In this document: in pieces, positions 46,701-58,681 of the stretch | How the letters are laid out: every line of letters starts with the position of its first letter | Numbering within the stretch: position 1 is the stretch's first letter | DNA from: Owenia fusiformis | Taxonomy: Eukaryota; Annelida; Polychaeta; Sabellida; Oweniidae | Assembly: GCA_903813345.2 (NCBI GenBank) | Contig: CAIIXF020000001.1 | Location: 3,348,001 to 3,412,000 of the forward strand | Direction of reading: 5' to 3' | DNA: 64,000 bases | Notes under the pieces: model-generated | The model's input: only the letters and a program-made list of their open reading frames with translations | What the model was told of the DNA's origin: nothing | The model's database searches: none | Program-made: the position numbers and the translations under genes

Positions 46701-48050
46701 GAATGGCCCATTTATTAAAATGGTCATCAAGGTGAAGGGATAGGTAAAGGCTGTGACTAAGACATTATGATGATGATAAGCCTATTGTGTGCCGAATAGA
46801 AGTAATATTTAAAATGCTTGAGGATCTCATTATAAAAATTGGCTGCTCAATACATACATTGGTATGATTAGTTAATATTTCTAAAATTCTTCAATTTATA
46901 TTAAGAAAAGTTGTGATAAATTAAAATATATTTTTAGATTTTTATCTAATCATACCTTGTCTCAGTCAGGTTAATTTCTCGTTTTGGCTTTTTCAACATT
47001 TTCTGCTAAGAATTATGAAGCTGGGAGTGATTGTTTTACATTGTGGACACATAACCCATTTATTTATGTTGTGATTACTTCACACATTACAATGTTATTA
47101 CATATTTATTATGTTCACACCAATATTTTTGACAATTGAAAACTATGTATTATTCAATTAATACAACATTTTCCAGGAAAATACCATTTACATTGCTATT
47201 TAATTCAGTTATAAATAGATTAGCCTTTAGCTATTCTGGAGAGAATTTGGATTTTATACGAGGGTCAATATGATATTGACCCCAGAAAATATTAGATTGA
47301 CACACTAAATCGTATTGTCCCTCGAATAAAATCCATACCCTTCCCTCTTATATTAAGTAGCCTCTATCTCATTGTACCTTTTCATTGAATTAATAGCAGA
47401 AATTTGTTATTAATCTCATTGTAATTCCAAAATCTTTAATGTAAAGTGTTTTTCTCAAACGTGAAAAGTGTATTTTAAATTATTGCTGTTTTATATTGAT
47501 AAGGTATGATAAGGTTTTTAGATTTTGTTTGATTCCATTGAAAATGCAAATCCACATTTGTAATTGTATATATAAACCCAAGCCTGGAATTAAAAATAAG
47601 TCTTGATCATGTTAAGTTTGAAAAAGTAGATATTTTTAAATCAATTGCACTAATTTATGAGATCATCCTTATAATCGTTTTCATCATTGAGTGTGTGTCA
47701 GTTTCTTGTTCACCATAGAAGTGTGGTTTAAAGATGAATAAAATGATTTAGCATTATGTTATTCTATTGACAACATTGCTCCCACCCTTTGAACCACCCA
47801 CCCATTCATATCAACCAACGTACAAACAGAACTGTGAAACAATTAAATGAAATTAGCTAAACAATCCGGGTATCAGAGGTATGTGGTTTCTTATCATTTA
47901 CTACATAAATGAAACTTTCATGATCATGAACAATTTTGTAAAATTCTATGAGCTAATAAATTATGCTGTATATTATATGCCACCTATACAAATATGTGTT
48001 GTTGTTTCCTTTAAAGGGGAATTTATGAAGGCCCCATCTAAAGTTTGAAA
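43744..48050. other. AGO 3' flank, probably including a long 3' UTR
   Basis: No further gene recognised on either strand. Contains a minisatellite of atacagtatccatg-like units (45745-45965), a 77 bp hairpin element (46616-46692) and a palindromic element (47248-47333, arms ggattttatacgaggg and ccctcgaataaaatcc). The AGO poly(A) site could not be fixed because several AATAAA-like sites exist. Confidence 0.55.
46616..46692. mobile_element. 77 bp hairpin MITE
   Basis: ctgggtggcctaaaagtagt pairs with ctacttttagaccaccctg. Short mariner-type ends with a possible TA on the left. Confidence 0.6.
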
Positions 48051-48053
48051 ATA

Positions 48054-48526
48054 CAGGGTGACACAAAAAATGCCACCCACCTTACGTTGCATAACTTGTT
48101 TGTCTATGAACATATAGACTCGTCCTTTAGCACATTTTAAGTGGTTCAAAGTGTGAAGTGGGTCAAATTTTATGAGCATCACAATATATGTTCCATATGA
48201 TGTCCACTCCTTTGCAGGCAAACTTGAATTCTATGGGCAAACTTGTTGATTACCCTTACACATTGAGATATGGCCCTGATTTATCTTGTAATTGCTCTCT
48301 TTAAGTCAGTTGGGGTTTGGGGATTTTTGTCTCACATGGTCCAGTGACCCCAGATGTAAAAGTCTCATCAGGCCCACTCAATCTCAGATCTGAGGTTAAC
48401 GAGGAAGTCTCCAGTGAGAATATATTGTAACACTCATATTTGACCGACTTGAGCTACATATCTGAAATATCTCAAGGTGCTCACTCATTATGTCTACTTA
48501 AAATGTGCCATTTTTGTGTCACCCTG
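48054..48526 (-). mobile_element. Decayed mariner-like element
   Basis: Ends CAGGGTGACACAAAAA and TTTTTGTGTCACCCTG are inverted repeats with TA outside. On the minus strand at about 48290-48400 a frame with stop codons reads DFYIWGH, then DKNPQTPTDLKRAI, which resembles the transposase C-terminus of this superfamily. It is broken and too short to be active. Confidence 0.7.
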
Positions 48527-48969
48527 TATGTTCTTATCATTGTCTCAATTTTTTCAAACTATGCTAAACTTTCAAATTAAACTAATGTAAATTGTCTAAT
48601 AAGGTTGAAAAGAAGAATATATTGTGTTTTATTTAGATATTATTATTTCATTGGATTCTATGAGAACTAAAATTTTGAAATGCATTTTTCTTTGAACCCC
48701 TTTCATACTGATTCATTCATCCATTCTCGCTTATTTATCAACTGATTTTTTCAAATTTTTTCTACAAAAGACACCAGGACAAATGCTATTCATTGGTGTG
48801 AAATATGGCCCATTAAACCATTTGTGAGGTCTAAAATTTAGTATTAAATAAATTCACGATTTTTCTAACAAAGACTTCAAACCCACTTTTCAAAATTAAA
48901 AAACAAATGATGATTCTCTTGTCTTTTGAACTATTTGTTCGCAAATATTTAGATTTTCTTAAACAATTG

Positions 48970-50465
48970 AAATTCACACGTTTGTGATAAGAAATGTGGA
49001 AATTCTGCTTACAATTCGTTAAATAAGTGGAAAAAAAACGTATCTTTGGTTTCGCCATTTTGATACTAAAATAGATGGGTTTCAATAACTAGTTTGAAGA
49101 GTGCAGTACCAGTGTAGAAGAGTTTGAAAATAGAGTATTTTAAACAGGTATAATTAGTGTTTAATATAAAAACAAGAACCACCAAGAAACAATTTTAGTT
49201 TTATGAAACAAAGTTTACCAATGGGAGTTTTTTCCACCACTTAGAAATTGCAATTGCTAGGAACATGTCTTCTCTTATGATAAATCCGAGTCTCTCACAA
49301 GCTTCAGATAACTGGATAAAGAGACTTTGATAAATCAAAATGAGTGAAAATGGGACATGTTAATATGTGTAACCATTATTGAAACAAAACTGGTCTAAAG
49401 GTGAAAGTTATAGAAATATGTAGACAATGGATGATGTCGGATGGTGTGGCCTTCATCCCCTTTTACCTTCTGCATGGAGTACACAAAAGAGATTGGTCTA
49501 TAACATGAATATGAAAGATTTCATGCATATACAATAATATAACACAAGTACTATACATGTACAAAAACTTAACAAACAATAAATATTTATGATACTCATA
49601 TATTATTTATTTATTATTAATAAATATGAAAATTAGTAGGCTAATGCAAAAATTTTGAAAACCTGAACAAATATCAACTCTGTTATCTACATAAAACCTA
49701 AAACCAAATCTGAAATAAATATTACTGAATGTCATCTGATCAAGTTCTGTCCATTTGAGTTAATGTTTTTGCCTTCCAGTAATATAACAAAAGCAGATTA
49801 GATATGACTGTGTATGTGAAAGTCAGTACTGACTCTGACCCTATGTCAGTACCAAGTATCACATTTCACATTTAAGATAAAGTTGAAGTCCTTTTACTAG
49901 TATTGAGATGTTGTTTCAGTTCATGTCCGCTCGGAGGTTCTAAGTTCATTTTTGCTACACAAATGCTATGCAAAAATATTTCCTTGTATTTCATTATTCC
50001 CAAAATAACAATTTTTAAAATTAGATCATAAGTTATATTTTGTGCAGCAGAGTTCCACGATTCTATTCCCGATTCTGGATTTTATCTCCCCCACGCCCCC
50101 TGATAGATCTCAGGGATAGGTTGCTGTGGAATAGTTCCATCTGTCCAAAACTGTTTAATTTCACTGTGTTCAAAACACCATGGAGCAATGAGAATCTGAA
50201 ATAAGATCAAGTATGTATTTTTCATTTTGCCGTTCTTAAACATATAATATACCAATGTTATTTTCCTGTGCTCTCTGTTGGAATGTGTTGCCTTTTGGGG
50301 TCAAACAAATGCAGCAATTTCACTCTAATCTCTTGATCATAACTTCAATATTAGACAATAACGCATCATCTTGTCACATAAGCATCCTTATCAACATCAT
50401 CGATTATGTCTTTCATATGCCTCAGGGATTAAACATAAAGTCAATCATTGTGTTTTCATTAAAGC
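48970..50465 (-). pseudogene. Internally deleted copy of the chitin-binding/LamG gene
   Basis: 48970-50230 matches about 57700-58830: the 3' flank, the last exon and its acceptor. 50251-50465 matches about 63112-63325: the 5' UTR or promoter part of the same gene. The roughly 4.3 kb holding the other nine coding exons is missing. The last exon (50082-50195) is intact: ILIAPWCFEHSEIKQFWTDG to TAA, same 38 codons including the stop, only a few residue changes. Because the intron-exon border is kept, this is a DNA duplication with internal deletion, not a processed copy. It has no signal-peptide exon and is unlikely to be functional. Confidence 0.8.
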
Positions 50466-52113
50466 AGATATGAAATGGTATTTTTAACCTAAAGGAATCA
50501 AAATAATGTTTTGATAGATGTATTTGGACATGTTTTCTCATCAGAAATGTGAAAACTATTTCACTCTAACGATTGTTATAGCTGCTTAATAAGCAATATT
50601 CGAATTGGTTGTGACGTTATTGGCCCCCACGTGATCTCTCACTGGTCCCCACGTGGCCCGTTTTGGTCCATTAGATCATGACGTCATAATGCCAAAATGC
50701 TTTGTTACTTGTTTACACAACAATCCTATGGTTGCCGTGACATTATGATTACTATGGAACCAATAAACCAAAGCTATATTTTGTATATGACGTTACTAAT
50801 CACGTGGGGGCCAATTTGATTTATCAGTTAGTTTTATTTCGTTATCTATGACCGTTAGCAGTTATCTAACATTTATTTTATAATGGCTATCGCAAGAACT
50901 CTACAGTGGGCTTACAATGGAGAAACCCGCATTTTTGTAGCTGCAAGTTGCAGAGCTGTCAAGTGTCCCGCGAATGGCGGGATTATCCCGCGAATTTGAC
51001 CAAAATTTGGCTTATTCGCGTGTCCCGCAATGTCCCGCGAATTCCCGCAAATGACGGCTTTGACCTCCGCGAATTTTCAAAATTGTAACAATCCCCGAGG
51101 CTAAATAATTGTGATTATATTGTGATATAAGAAGCTAAGCTTTTTGCACTTTTGAGGAGTCAAGTTTACCTAATTTGAAAAGTGCTGCCGAACTCCCAGT
51201 GCATCAGATCATCGAAGACTGCATTTGGAAGGAGCATATAGTACACTTATAAAACTATGATTTTGATCCAAATAACACCATAGTTGGCTTCTAGCATGCC
51301 GTTTGGTATCAAAATAAAGAGGAAGAGTGCAAATTTCATTTTAATTACGGAAAAAGGGATGTGTGTCACGATTAGTTCCAACGTTGGCCTTTTTACTACG
51401 CGTGTCACGGCCTTCATCTCAGAACTGAACAAATGTTAGCAAACGCGAGTTCCAATAAATGGACACTGATATCTCGAAAAGAAACCTGACTCCCCATGAT
51501 TTGATGTAGAATAATCGAACCCCTATACGAATAGGTACATTAAGATATATAACACTATGGGGGTAAATGTTTCATAGTTGGTCACGAACGCCATAAGTGC
51601 AAAGTATTCACAAGAATTTTTGAATTTCGTGTCGGATTACGGTACTCACACCTAAAGCGTGGTTTTTGATAGTTTAATAATAGTTCTATGCGTATTGTGT
51701 GGAATTGTGTGGAATTGTGTTGACGTTTACTTAAGTTAAGTGCATTATATTTGATAAATCAGTATCTGAAAGTTTGATTCAAGAGTACTTTATCATTAAA
51801 AATCCCTTGAATGTCCTGCGACATCCCGCAAAAGGTTGATGTCCCGCAAAATCCCGCGAATTTTGTCTTTGTCTAGAAAAATTATCCCTCTCTGAAGTCT
51901 TTGGTGGTTACCCTGTTAATTGTCCCGCAAGTAGCGTGTTTGTCCCTTGAATGGTCCCGCGAAATCCCGCGAATTTGATCAAAATTTGACCTTTTAGCGC
52001 AATCACGCAAATCCCTTAAATGTCCCGCGAAATCCCGCGAATTTAGGTGAATGTCCCGCAAAATCCCGCGAATTTTTGGAACTGGGTCTAAAAATCTGTC
52101 CCGCGAGAAAATC
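50466..52113. other. Repeat-rich region without a recognised gene
   Basis: Contains 17 bp perfect inverted repeats attggcccccacgtgat (50619-50635) and its complement (50799-50815), a likely MITE of about 200 bp. Two clusters of tcccgcgaa-type repeats follow (50965-51075 and 51805-52105). No supported exon. Confidence 0.6.
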
Positions 52114-54216
52114 GGTTATAATGAAAACACGCGCTACGCGCTAACGCGCCACGCGCCAATGCGCTAGTAGAAAATGATCCTTCCCCACGATGTGTGCGCA
52201 TGTTTTAAGCGCATGTTTATGATTGGTCTATACCCTTGGCCCAGGGACATGTATAATTAGGGTTATGACTCCCTGGGAACTTGTCAAAACATTGACACTT
52301 CAAAGACTGTATAAATCACCGCTAACCTGTCAATCAGACTTTGATGTGAACTTTGCGGCCGCAGGAAATAAACAAAGCCTCTCGAAAATTACACTTTTCA
52401 AGTTACGATTTCTCTAAAAATATAAGACCAATTAAGATGTTCTTCACACCGTTAAAAAACAGAATTCAACTTTAATTTAGGAAATAATTCCAAAACTAAA
52501 TGAACGTGTACTTTTCTCTGTATTTGACCTGAAAGGACATGAGTAACTTAGAATTAATAAATATTTACGGCCAATTACTGGACAATGATAAAACACGCTG
52601 GTCAGGTTTACATTACTTTTTAATCGTCTCTTATTTAAAACTTTAATTCCAAATGAAATACAATCCTGTTTTCAACAATATTCCTGGTAAAATAGGTAAT
52701 ACAATTCACTGGGACTGACGTAATTCAAAATTTTTTAAATCTAAAATCAAATTGAGAAAAACGAAAGCAAACATGAAAGGGGGGTTTATAGGGGTCTTGG
52801 AAATCCATATTCACTATTTTTCACTAGCCCCTCAGTCTTATACCATTTACAGCATTTTTCACCCCTTTTACATGTATTTAACATACAGTGTGTGCAATAT
52901 TTTTCACATCTCCCTATAGTAACTATATTTTACAAAAAGCTCGGGTAAATAATATATCTGTACGATAATTTTGAAATTACCGTTGAGAAAAGTTTGGATG
53001 ATATTCAGAAGGAAATAACATAATGCAAGAATCCACGTAGTACCAAATGTATAATCATACGGCAAATAGGCAGTGCACAGGCCTGAAGCCAGGGGGGTTC
53101 GGAGGGTGACTTTGGAATTTTTGAAAAAGTGACCCCCCCTGGGAAATCCTGGTTACTGTCCTGGCATATGGCATATAGAGACTACTATATAGAGATCTGG
53201 ATTACCCCCATAAATGTGGGACTGGTTTTTCAAACCAACCCCCACAACCAGGCCCGTAGCCAGAGGGGGAGCTGGGGGAGCGGAGCTCCCCCTCTGGCCA
53301 GAGATTCTTTCAAAATCATGCAGTTTTTCACCATTCTGAGAATTTTTTGTATGATTATTAGCCAAAAGTGTAAAAAAGCTTCCCCTGGAAAAAAGGCTCC
53401 CCCTCCTGGTAAAAGCTGGCTACGGGCAAGTCCCCACAACTACTTGTGTATTGAAATCCCAAATTTATGGGGATAAGCTGGATCTGCAGTATTCGTTCAA
53501 ACTGCGAGTTTAAATTTCATAATAGGCTTCTTTAATTCTTTTAAAACATATGTTTATTTAACTTATACGATGCCATATACGATAAATGTTACCCCCTCTT
53601 ATGCAGTCATACAATAGATTTTCACCCTCCTCTTATACGATAACCCTATACACCCCCCCCCCATGAAAGCGAAAGAGGTGTAACCGGGCACGAAAAGAAA
53701 AATGGAAAAATATAAATGCGACGCCTGCAAATTATCCCACCGTTTGGTAAGTCTGAGAGATATAACTTCAAATACAAAGAGTAAAGATATATAAAACATC
53801 CATGACTTGATATTAAGAGGTAACATGCGACAAATAAACATTATATTAAGTCATTAGTCAAGTAGTCGGGCCCCCGGCTCAGATTTCGAAACGGGATTTT
53901 TCTCGCCGATGGATGGACCCAAATAATGCAATGAAATAGGGAGCGTATTCGCATATCTGCGACCATTCATCTTGTAAGGTGCTACTTTCTATTTATCTTC
54001 CTTTTCAATCAGATGAAACACACTGACAATCGATAATCTTTGCACAATTAACGATCAAACATTGGGCTTCTTCATACTTCTGCTTTCTGATGCGCCACCT
54101 AATCTCTTCACTCACTCGATTTTTATACATGTTCCTGGGCCTGTGGGAACGATCATTCTGAACAGTGCGTTAGTGCGCTAGCGCGTTAGCGCGTAGCGCG
54201 TGTTTTCATTATAACC
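52114..54216. mobile_element. 2.1 kb inverted-repeat element with 9 bp target duplication
   Basis: The left end ggttataatgaaaacacgcg, followed by ctacgcgctaacgcg, is mirrored at 54180-54216. GAGAAAATC is directly repeated at 52105-52113 and 54217-54225. A 9 bp duplication fits Mutator- or Merlin-like elements. No transposase was recognised, and a smaller element (53251-53428) is nested in it. Confidence 0.8.
53251..53428. mobile_element. Short element with GCCCGTAGCCAG / CTGGCTACGGGC ends
   Basis: Perfect 12 bp inverted terminal repeats, with GGGGGAG-rich subterminal sequence. Related to 3125-3299. Parts of the interior also match 4480-4540. Confidence 0.7.
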
Positions 54217-54453
54217 GAGAAAATCTTTGGGGGTTGACAGTACTGAAGTTGAGAAAAGCTATTTCAGTTGTCCTTTAACCAACTCATTTGGGAGAATGGC
54301 CTGTGGGAAAGTCCATGTAACATCATGAATATAATAATGATTGATAGCCTGGAAAGACAGGTCACTTAAATATTAATATGGGGTTCAGAAAACTGGGCAT
54401 GTAAGACATGGCTTCAATTCTATATATGCAATGTTGATGTGAAAAAGCCAGTC

Positions 54454-54615
54454 AGTCCTATAGCTCAGTGGTAGAGCAATCGCGCGTAAAGCGAGGTGTC
54501 GTGAGTTCAATCCCTACTGTCACTGTTGATGTGGAAAAATCAGTCTGTCCTATAGCCCAGTGGTAGAGCATTCACCCTGAAAGGGAGGGGTCGTATGTTT
54601 GATCTCCATTGGGAG
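54454..54615 (+). other. Two tandem tRNA-like sequences
   Basis: tcctatagctcagtggtaga and tcctatagcccagtggtaga start two units about 90 bp apart, each preceded by gttgatgtg(g)aaaaa. The first has a paired D arm (GCTC/GAGC), an anticodon stem of 4 bp and B box GTTCAATCC. The second has GTTTGATCT. The T stems and acceptor stems pair poorly, so these look like tRNA-derived repeats and not working tRNA genes. Confidence 0.5.
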
Positions 54616-55194
54616 AAAGAGTCGAAGGCATGCAAGGCGAATCCTGGAAACCTGGGTTCAGGAAAAACAAATGCACTCAAAATGTCACTCCATTTTGGGC
54701 ATTACATCATAACATCAAAACATTCGAGAAAAGGATTGAAATTGCTTTTTCACTCCATTTTAGGCATTATACCATAAAAGGGAAAAATTCAGGGCACAAT
54801 CAAATGACATTTACATGATCAGAAAATTGAATGGAGTGGGATGGGGTGGTTTCTTCATTAAATTCAACAGGAAAATTTACTATTGCATTGCAAAATAAAT
54901 AAGCACATGGTATGGTAAATTATATTAGGTTTTCTAGAATCTTTTTTGAATCAAAACGCTTCTAAGATACAAGATCTATTTAAAAAGTCGCCAAGCCACC
55001 AATGTGCACAAGTCAATATTTTTCTATATTTCAAGTAATGGGGGTCTACAAAATCTGTAATAAATATGTTTAAGTGACAATATCTTCACAAAATTAATGT
55101 CATTCCTATAGCTTTTTAAAAAAGGTTTGCATACATTAAATTAAAAAATAATTGAAAATAAACTGAACAGAGGGGGGGATTGTACGGGGGGATT

Positions 55195-57612
55195 CATGTG
55201 TCTATAAGGGTTATCTGTATTTTACAAGTGACCAAGAGACCAGAAAGAAATGTTATCTACCTTAATTTTCAGTAATTTTTTCCTCCAGTCTTTTAGGCAC
55301 CGCCACTGGTACTAACCAGAACAACGGCAACGCCAAAGCGTAGCGAATCCCATCGAACAGAAATGGCTGGCATTTTTACAAACGAATAGCAAATATCATA
55401 AACAACACACCAGAAAGGCCACCATTTTCAAAATGGTTGCTCACTAGCCAAGTTGTCATCAGAAGAAATAATATGCTTTTAAGTAGCCACCTCTAAAATT
55501 CTTGAAAAATCGCACACGTACTTGTAAAATAACACACATAAAATGGTGGCCATTTTTCAAAATGGCCTACTACTCCCCAAAGTTTTATTAGACAATGTGC
55601 CATGCTTAAAGTATTCACATACCAAATATGAACAAAATCGCTCCACTACTTTTCGAGTAAAATATGTTAAAATGGCGGCCATTTTTCAATGCCGCCTTCT
55701 ACCCAAAGTGTCATACGACAGTGTGCCATGATTCTAGTATTCACATACCAAATACGAACAAAATCGCTCCACTACTTTTCGAGTTATAGTAAAATACGTT
55801 TAAATGGCGGCCATTTTTCAAAATGTTTTTCAAAATGGCCGCCTTCTACCAAAAGTGTCATAGGACAGTGTGCCATGCTTCTAGTATTCACATACCAAAT
55901 ATGAACAAAATCACTCCACTATCGAGTTATAGTAAAATACGTTAAAATGGCGGTCTTTTCAAAAAAATTTCCAAAATGGCCGCCTTCTACCAAAAGTGTC
56001 ATAGGACAGTGTGCCATGCTTATAGTATTCACATACCAAATATGAACAAAATCGCTCCACTACTTTTCGAGTTATAGTAAAATACGTTAAAATGGTGGCC
56101 ATTTTTCAATTTTTTTTCAAAATGGCCGCCTTCTACCAAAAGTGTCTTTAGACAATGTGCAATGCTTATAGTATTCACATACCAAATATGAACAAAATCG
56201 CTCCACTATTTTTTGAGTTACAGCAAAAATCGTAAAATGACGAGTAAAGGCCGCCATTTTTCAAGATGGCTGCCATGTGCTTCTTCAATCTACATTTGTA
56301 GCATTATTAACGTCCTTTATAATTTTTTTACATTTAAAACATATTGCTATGACAGTTTTACATATTACACCTAAATTACTGTAAAATCGGCACTAAAATG
56401 GCCGCCATTTTGAAATGAGCGGCCATTTTGAAAATCGGCTTTCGAGCAGAACTTCTACTCTTATAGGGTATATGTGTACAAAATATGAACAAAATCGGGC
56501 CAACGGTATTTGAGTTATTGCCCCGACGGACGGACAGACGGACGGACGGACGGAGGCGTTCCCTATGTCCCTCCGAACTTCGTTCGATGGGATAATAATT
56601 ACTCTTCCCTTGGGCCTATCGGAGTTTCTCGTTAATAGGGCCATGGATGTTATATTTTGAGGACTTCTCAAGTAATTCCAAGTGGGTGAAAACATTCGAG
56701 AAAAGGATTGAAATTGCTTCAAAACAGTGATATAATGTGAGTGGGCGAAAACACTCAGAAAGGGAAAAAACATAAGTAGCAAACAGAACAGCGAACTGGG
56801 GTAAACTAGACATGATGTAGCAAAGATATGACAAAAAGTCACACATTGGATAACGTTCATGCCCATGTTCATGATACTATTGCATGAGTACTGCATATGT
56901 TTTGCCATACTCTGAAAAGTTCTCCACCGAATGGTAAATGCTATCATAATTATAGCAGACATAGGCTGGTGTATGTAGCTTATAGATAAACTTACCGCCA
57001 TTTCAAACTTCCTCAAAGTCGCCATTGTGTCTTAACCGCGTTGCAGCCTCGTTTTAGATAGATATGCTTGGCTGGAACGTGTTATCTCTGTCCATGGTGA
57101 TATTTATTAATCTTAAAGTGGACACATACCCTTCATACTCATGCAATAGTATCATGAATGCAGGAATGAACATTAACCACTTTTTTGCTACATCATGTCA
57201 AGTTAACCCCAATTCGCTGTTCTCTTTGCCACTTTTGTTTTTCCCCTTTTGCAATGTTTTCGCCAACTGATATTACAAAATAACTGTTCTAAAGCAATTT
57301 TAATCCTTTTCTCCAATGTTTTCACCCACTCATGGGCGTTATAAGAGAAGTCCTCAAAATGAATGCCCATGGGCCTTTGTAACAACTTTTTCATACACCC
57401 CTCTTTAAAATAAATGACCTTGGGCCTATCTGAGAGAAACTCCGGTAGACCCAGGGGAGGAGTAATATGAGTATTAGTGGTAGTGCCTAAAAAACTGGAC
57501 TAAAATTATTGAGAATTAAGCTAGAACACATTTCTTTCTGGTCACCCTGTACAAGAGGCCACCTAGGTCTCTTGGTCACTTGTAAAATACTTTTAACTGT
57601 CTATAAGACATG
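55195..57612. mobile_element. Fold-back element with an insertion in its left arm
   Basis: 55195-55312 mirrors 57466-57612 (ttttacaagtgaccaagaga and neighbours), and 56590-56960 mirrors 57100-57465 (gaggacttctc, gtgggtgaaaacatt, gagaaaaggatt). The right arm is continuous. The left arm is interrupted by about 1.28 kb (55313-56590) that holds the satellite repeat. No transposase. Confidence 0.7.
55540..56260 (+). repeat. Tandem repeat of about 135-140 bp with AAATGGCGGCCATTTTT cores
   Basis: Five units starting near 55540, 55670, 55803, 55945 and 56091. Each reads aaaatggcggccatttttca, then aaagtgtcataggacagtgt and accaaatatgaacaaaatcg. It is followed by a GGAC simple repeat (about 56521-56555). 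Confidence 0.85.
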
Positions 57613-58681
57613 ATAAGAGATGTTACTTGAGGTATTATAATTAGTCACTTATTAGTCTTCTGACCTATTTGTTTGTAAAGGTTTAGCTTTTCTTTGACAT
57701 ATGATATTGACACATGTTTGTGATAAAAATGTTGTGGAAATCCTATCTACAACTCAGGAAATAAGGAAAAAAGAAAAATCATAACTTTGTAGTTATCAAT
57801 GTACATTCTTAAGTGATAGTTTATATTCCACCACATGCATTGATTTACTTGGAGAATGCGCTGGCTAGGAACATTTTTTCTCTTATATAAATCAGAGTCT
57901 CTCACTAGCTGGATAAAGAGACTCTGATAAATCAAAAATGGGAAATGCTAAATCAATTAAATATGTAACCAATACAGAAAAAACTGATCCAAAAGTGAAA
58001 GTTGTTGAAATATGTAGAAAATAGATGATCTCAGTTATGATTGGCATTCAGTTTTAACATTTCATCAAAAGTCCAATTACAGTGACATTCCAACCCTTTT
58101 ACCTTCAGTATTGAGCAGACAAAACAGATTGGTCAATAACATGGATATGAAAGATTCTTTATGTATATATAACACAAGTACTATACATGTATAAAAACAA
58201 ACAATAAATATTGGCTATGCTCATATATCATTTATTAATACACATGAAAATTAGTAGGCTATTGAAAAATTTGGAAAAACCTAATACCAAATCTGAAATA
58301 ATTATATTACTGAATGTCATCTGATCAAGTCCTGTCCATTTGAGTTAATGTTTTTGCCTTCCAGTAATATAACAAAAGCAGATTAGATATGATTGTGTAT
58401 GTGAAAGTCAGTACTGACTCTGACCCTATGTCAGTACCAAGTATCACATTTCACATTTAAGATAAAGTTGAAGTCCTTTTACTAGTATTGAGATGTTGTT
58501 TCAGTTCATGTCCGCTCGGAGGTTCTAAGTTCACATTTGCTACACAAATGCTATGCAGAAATATTTCCTTATATATCATTATTCTCAAGATAACACTTTT
58601 GAAAATTAGTTCACAAGTTATATTTTGTGCGTAGTATTTGTTCAGCAAAGAGTTCCATGATTCTATTCCTGATTCTGGTGT

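Noticed and set aside
46340-46702. 120-codon open frame after AGO
   Set aside because: Ends inside a hairpin MITE, AT-driven composition, no homology.
56393-57025. 210-codon open frame, longest single frame in the window (minus strand)
   Set aside because: It lies across the arm of a fold-back element and a GGAC simple repeat (the stretch around SVRPSVCPSV comes from that repeat). No recognisable domain.
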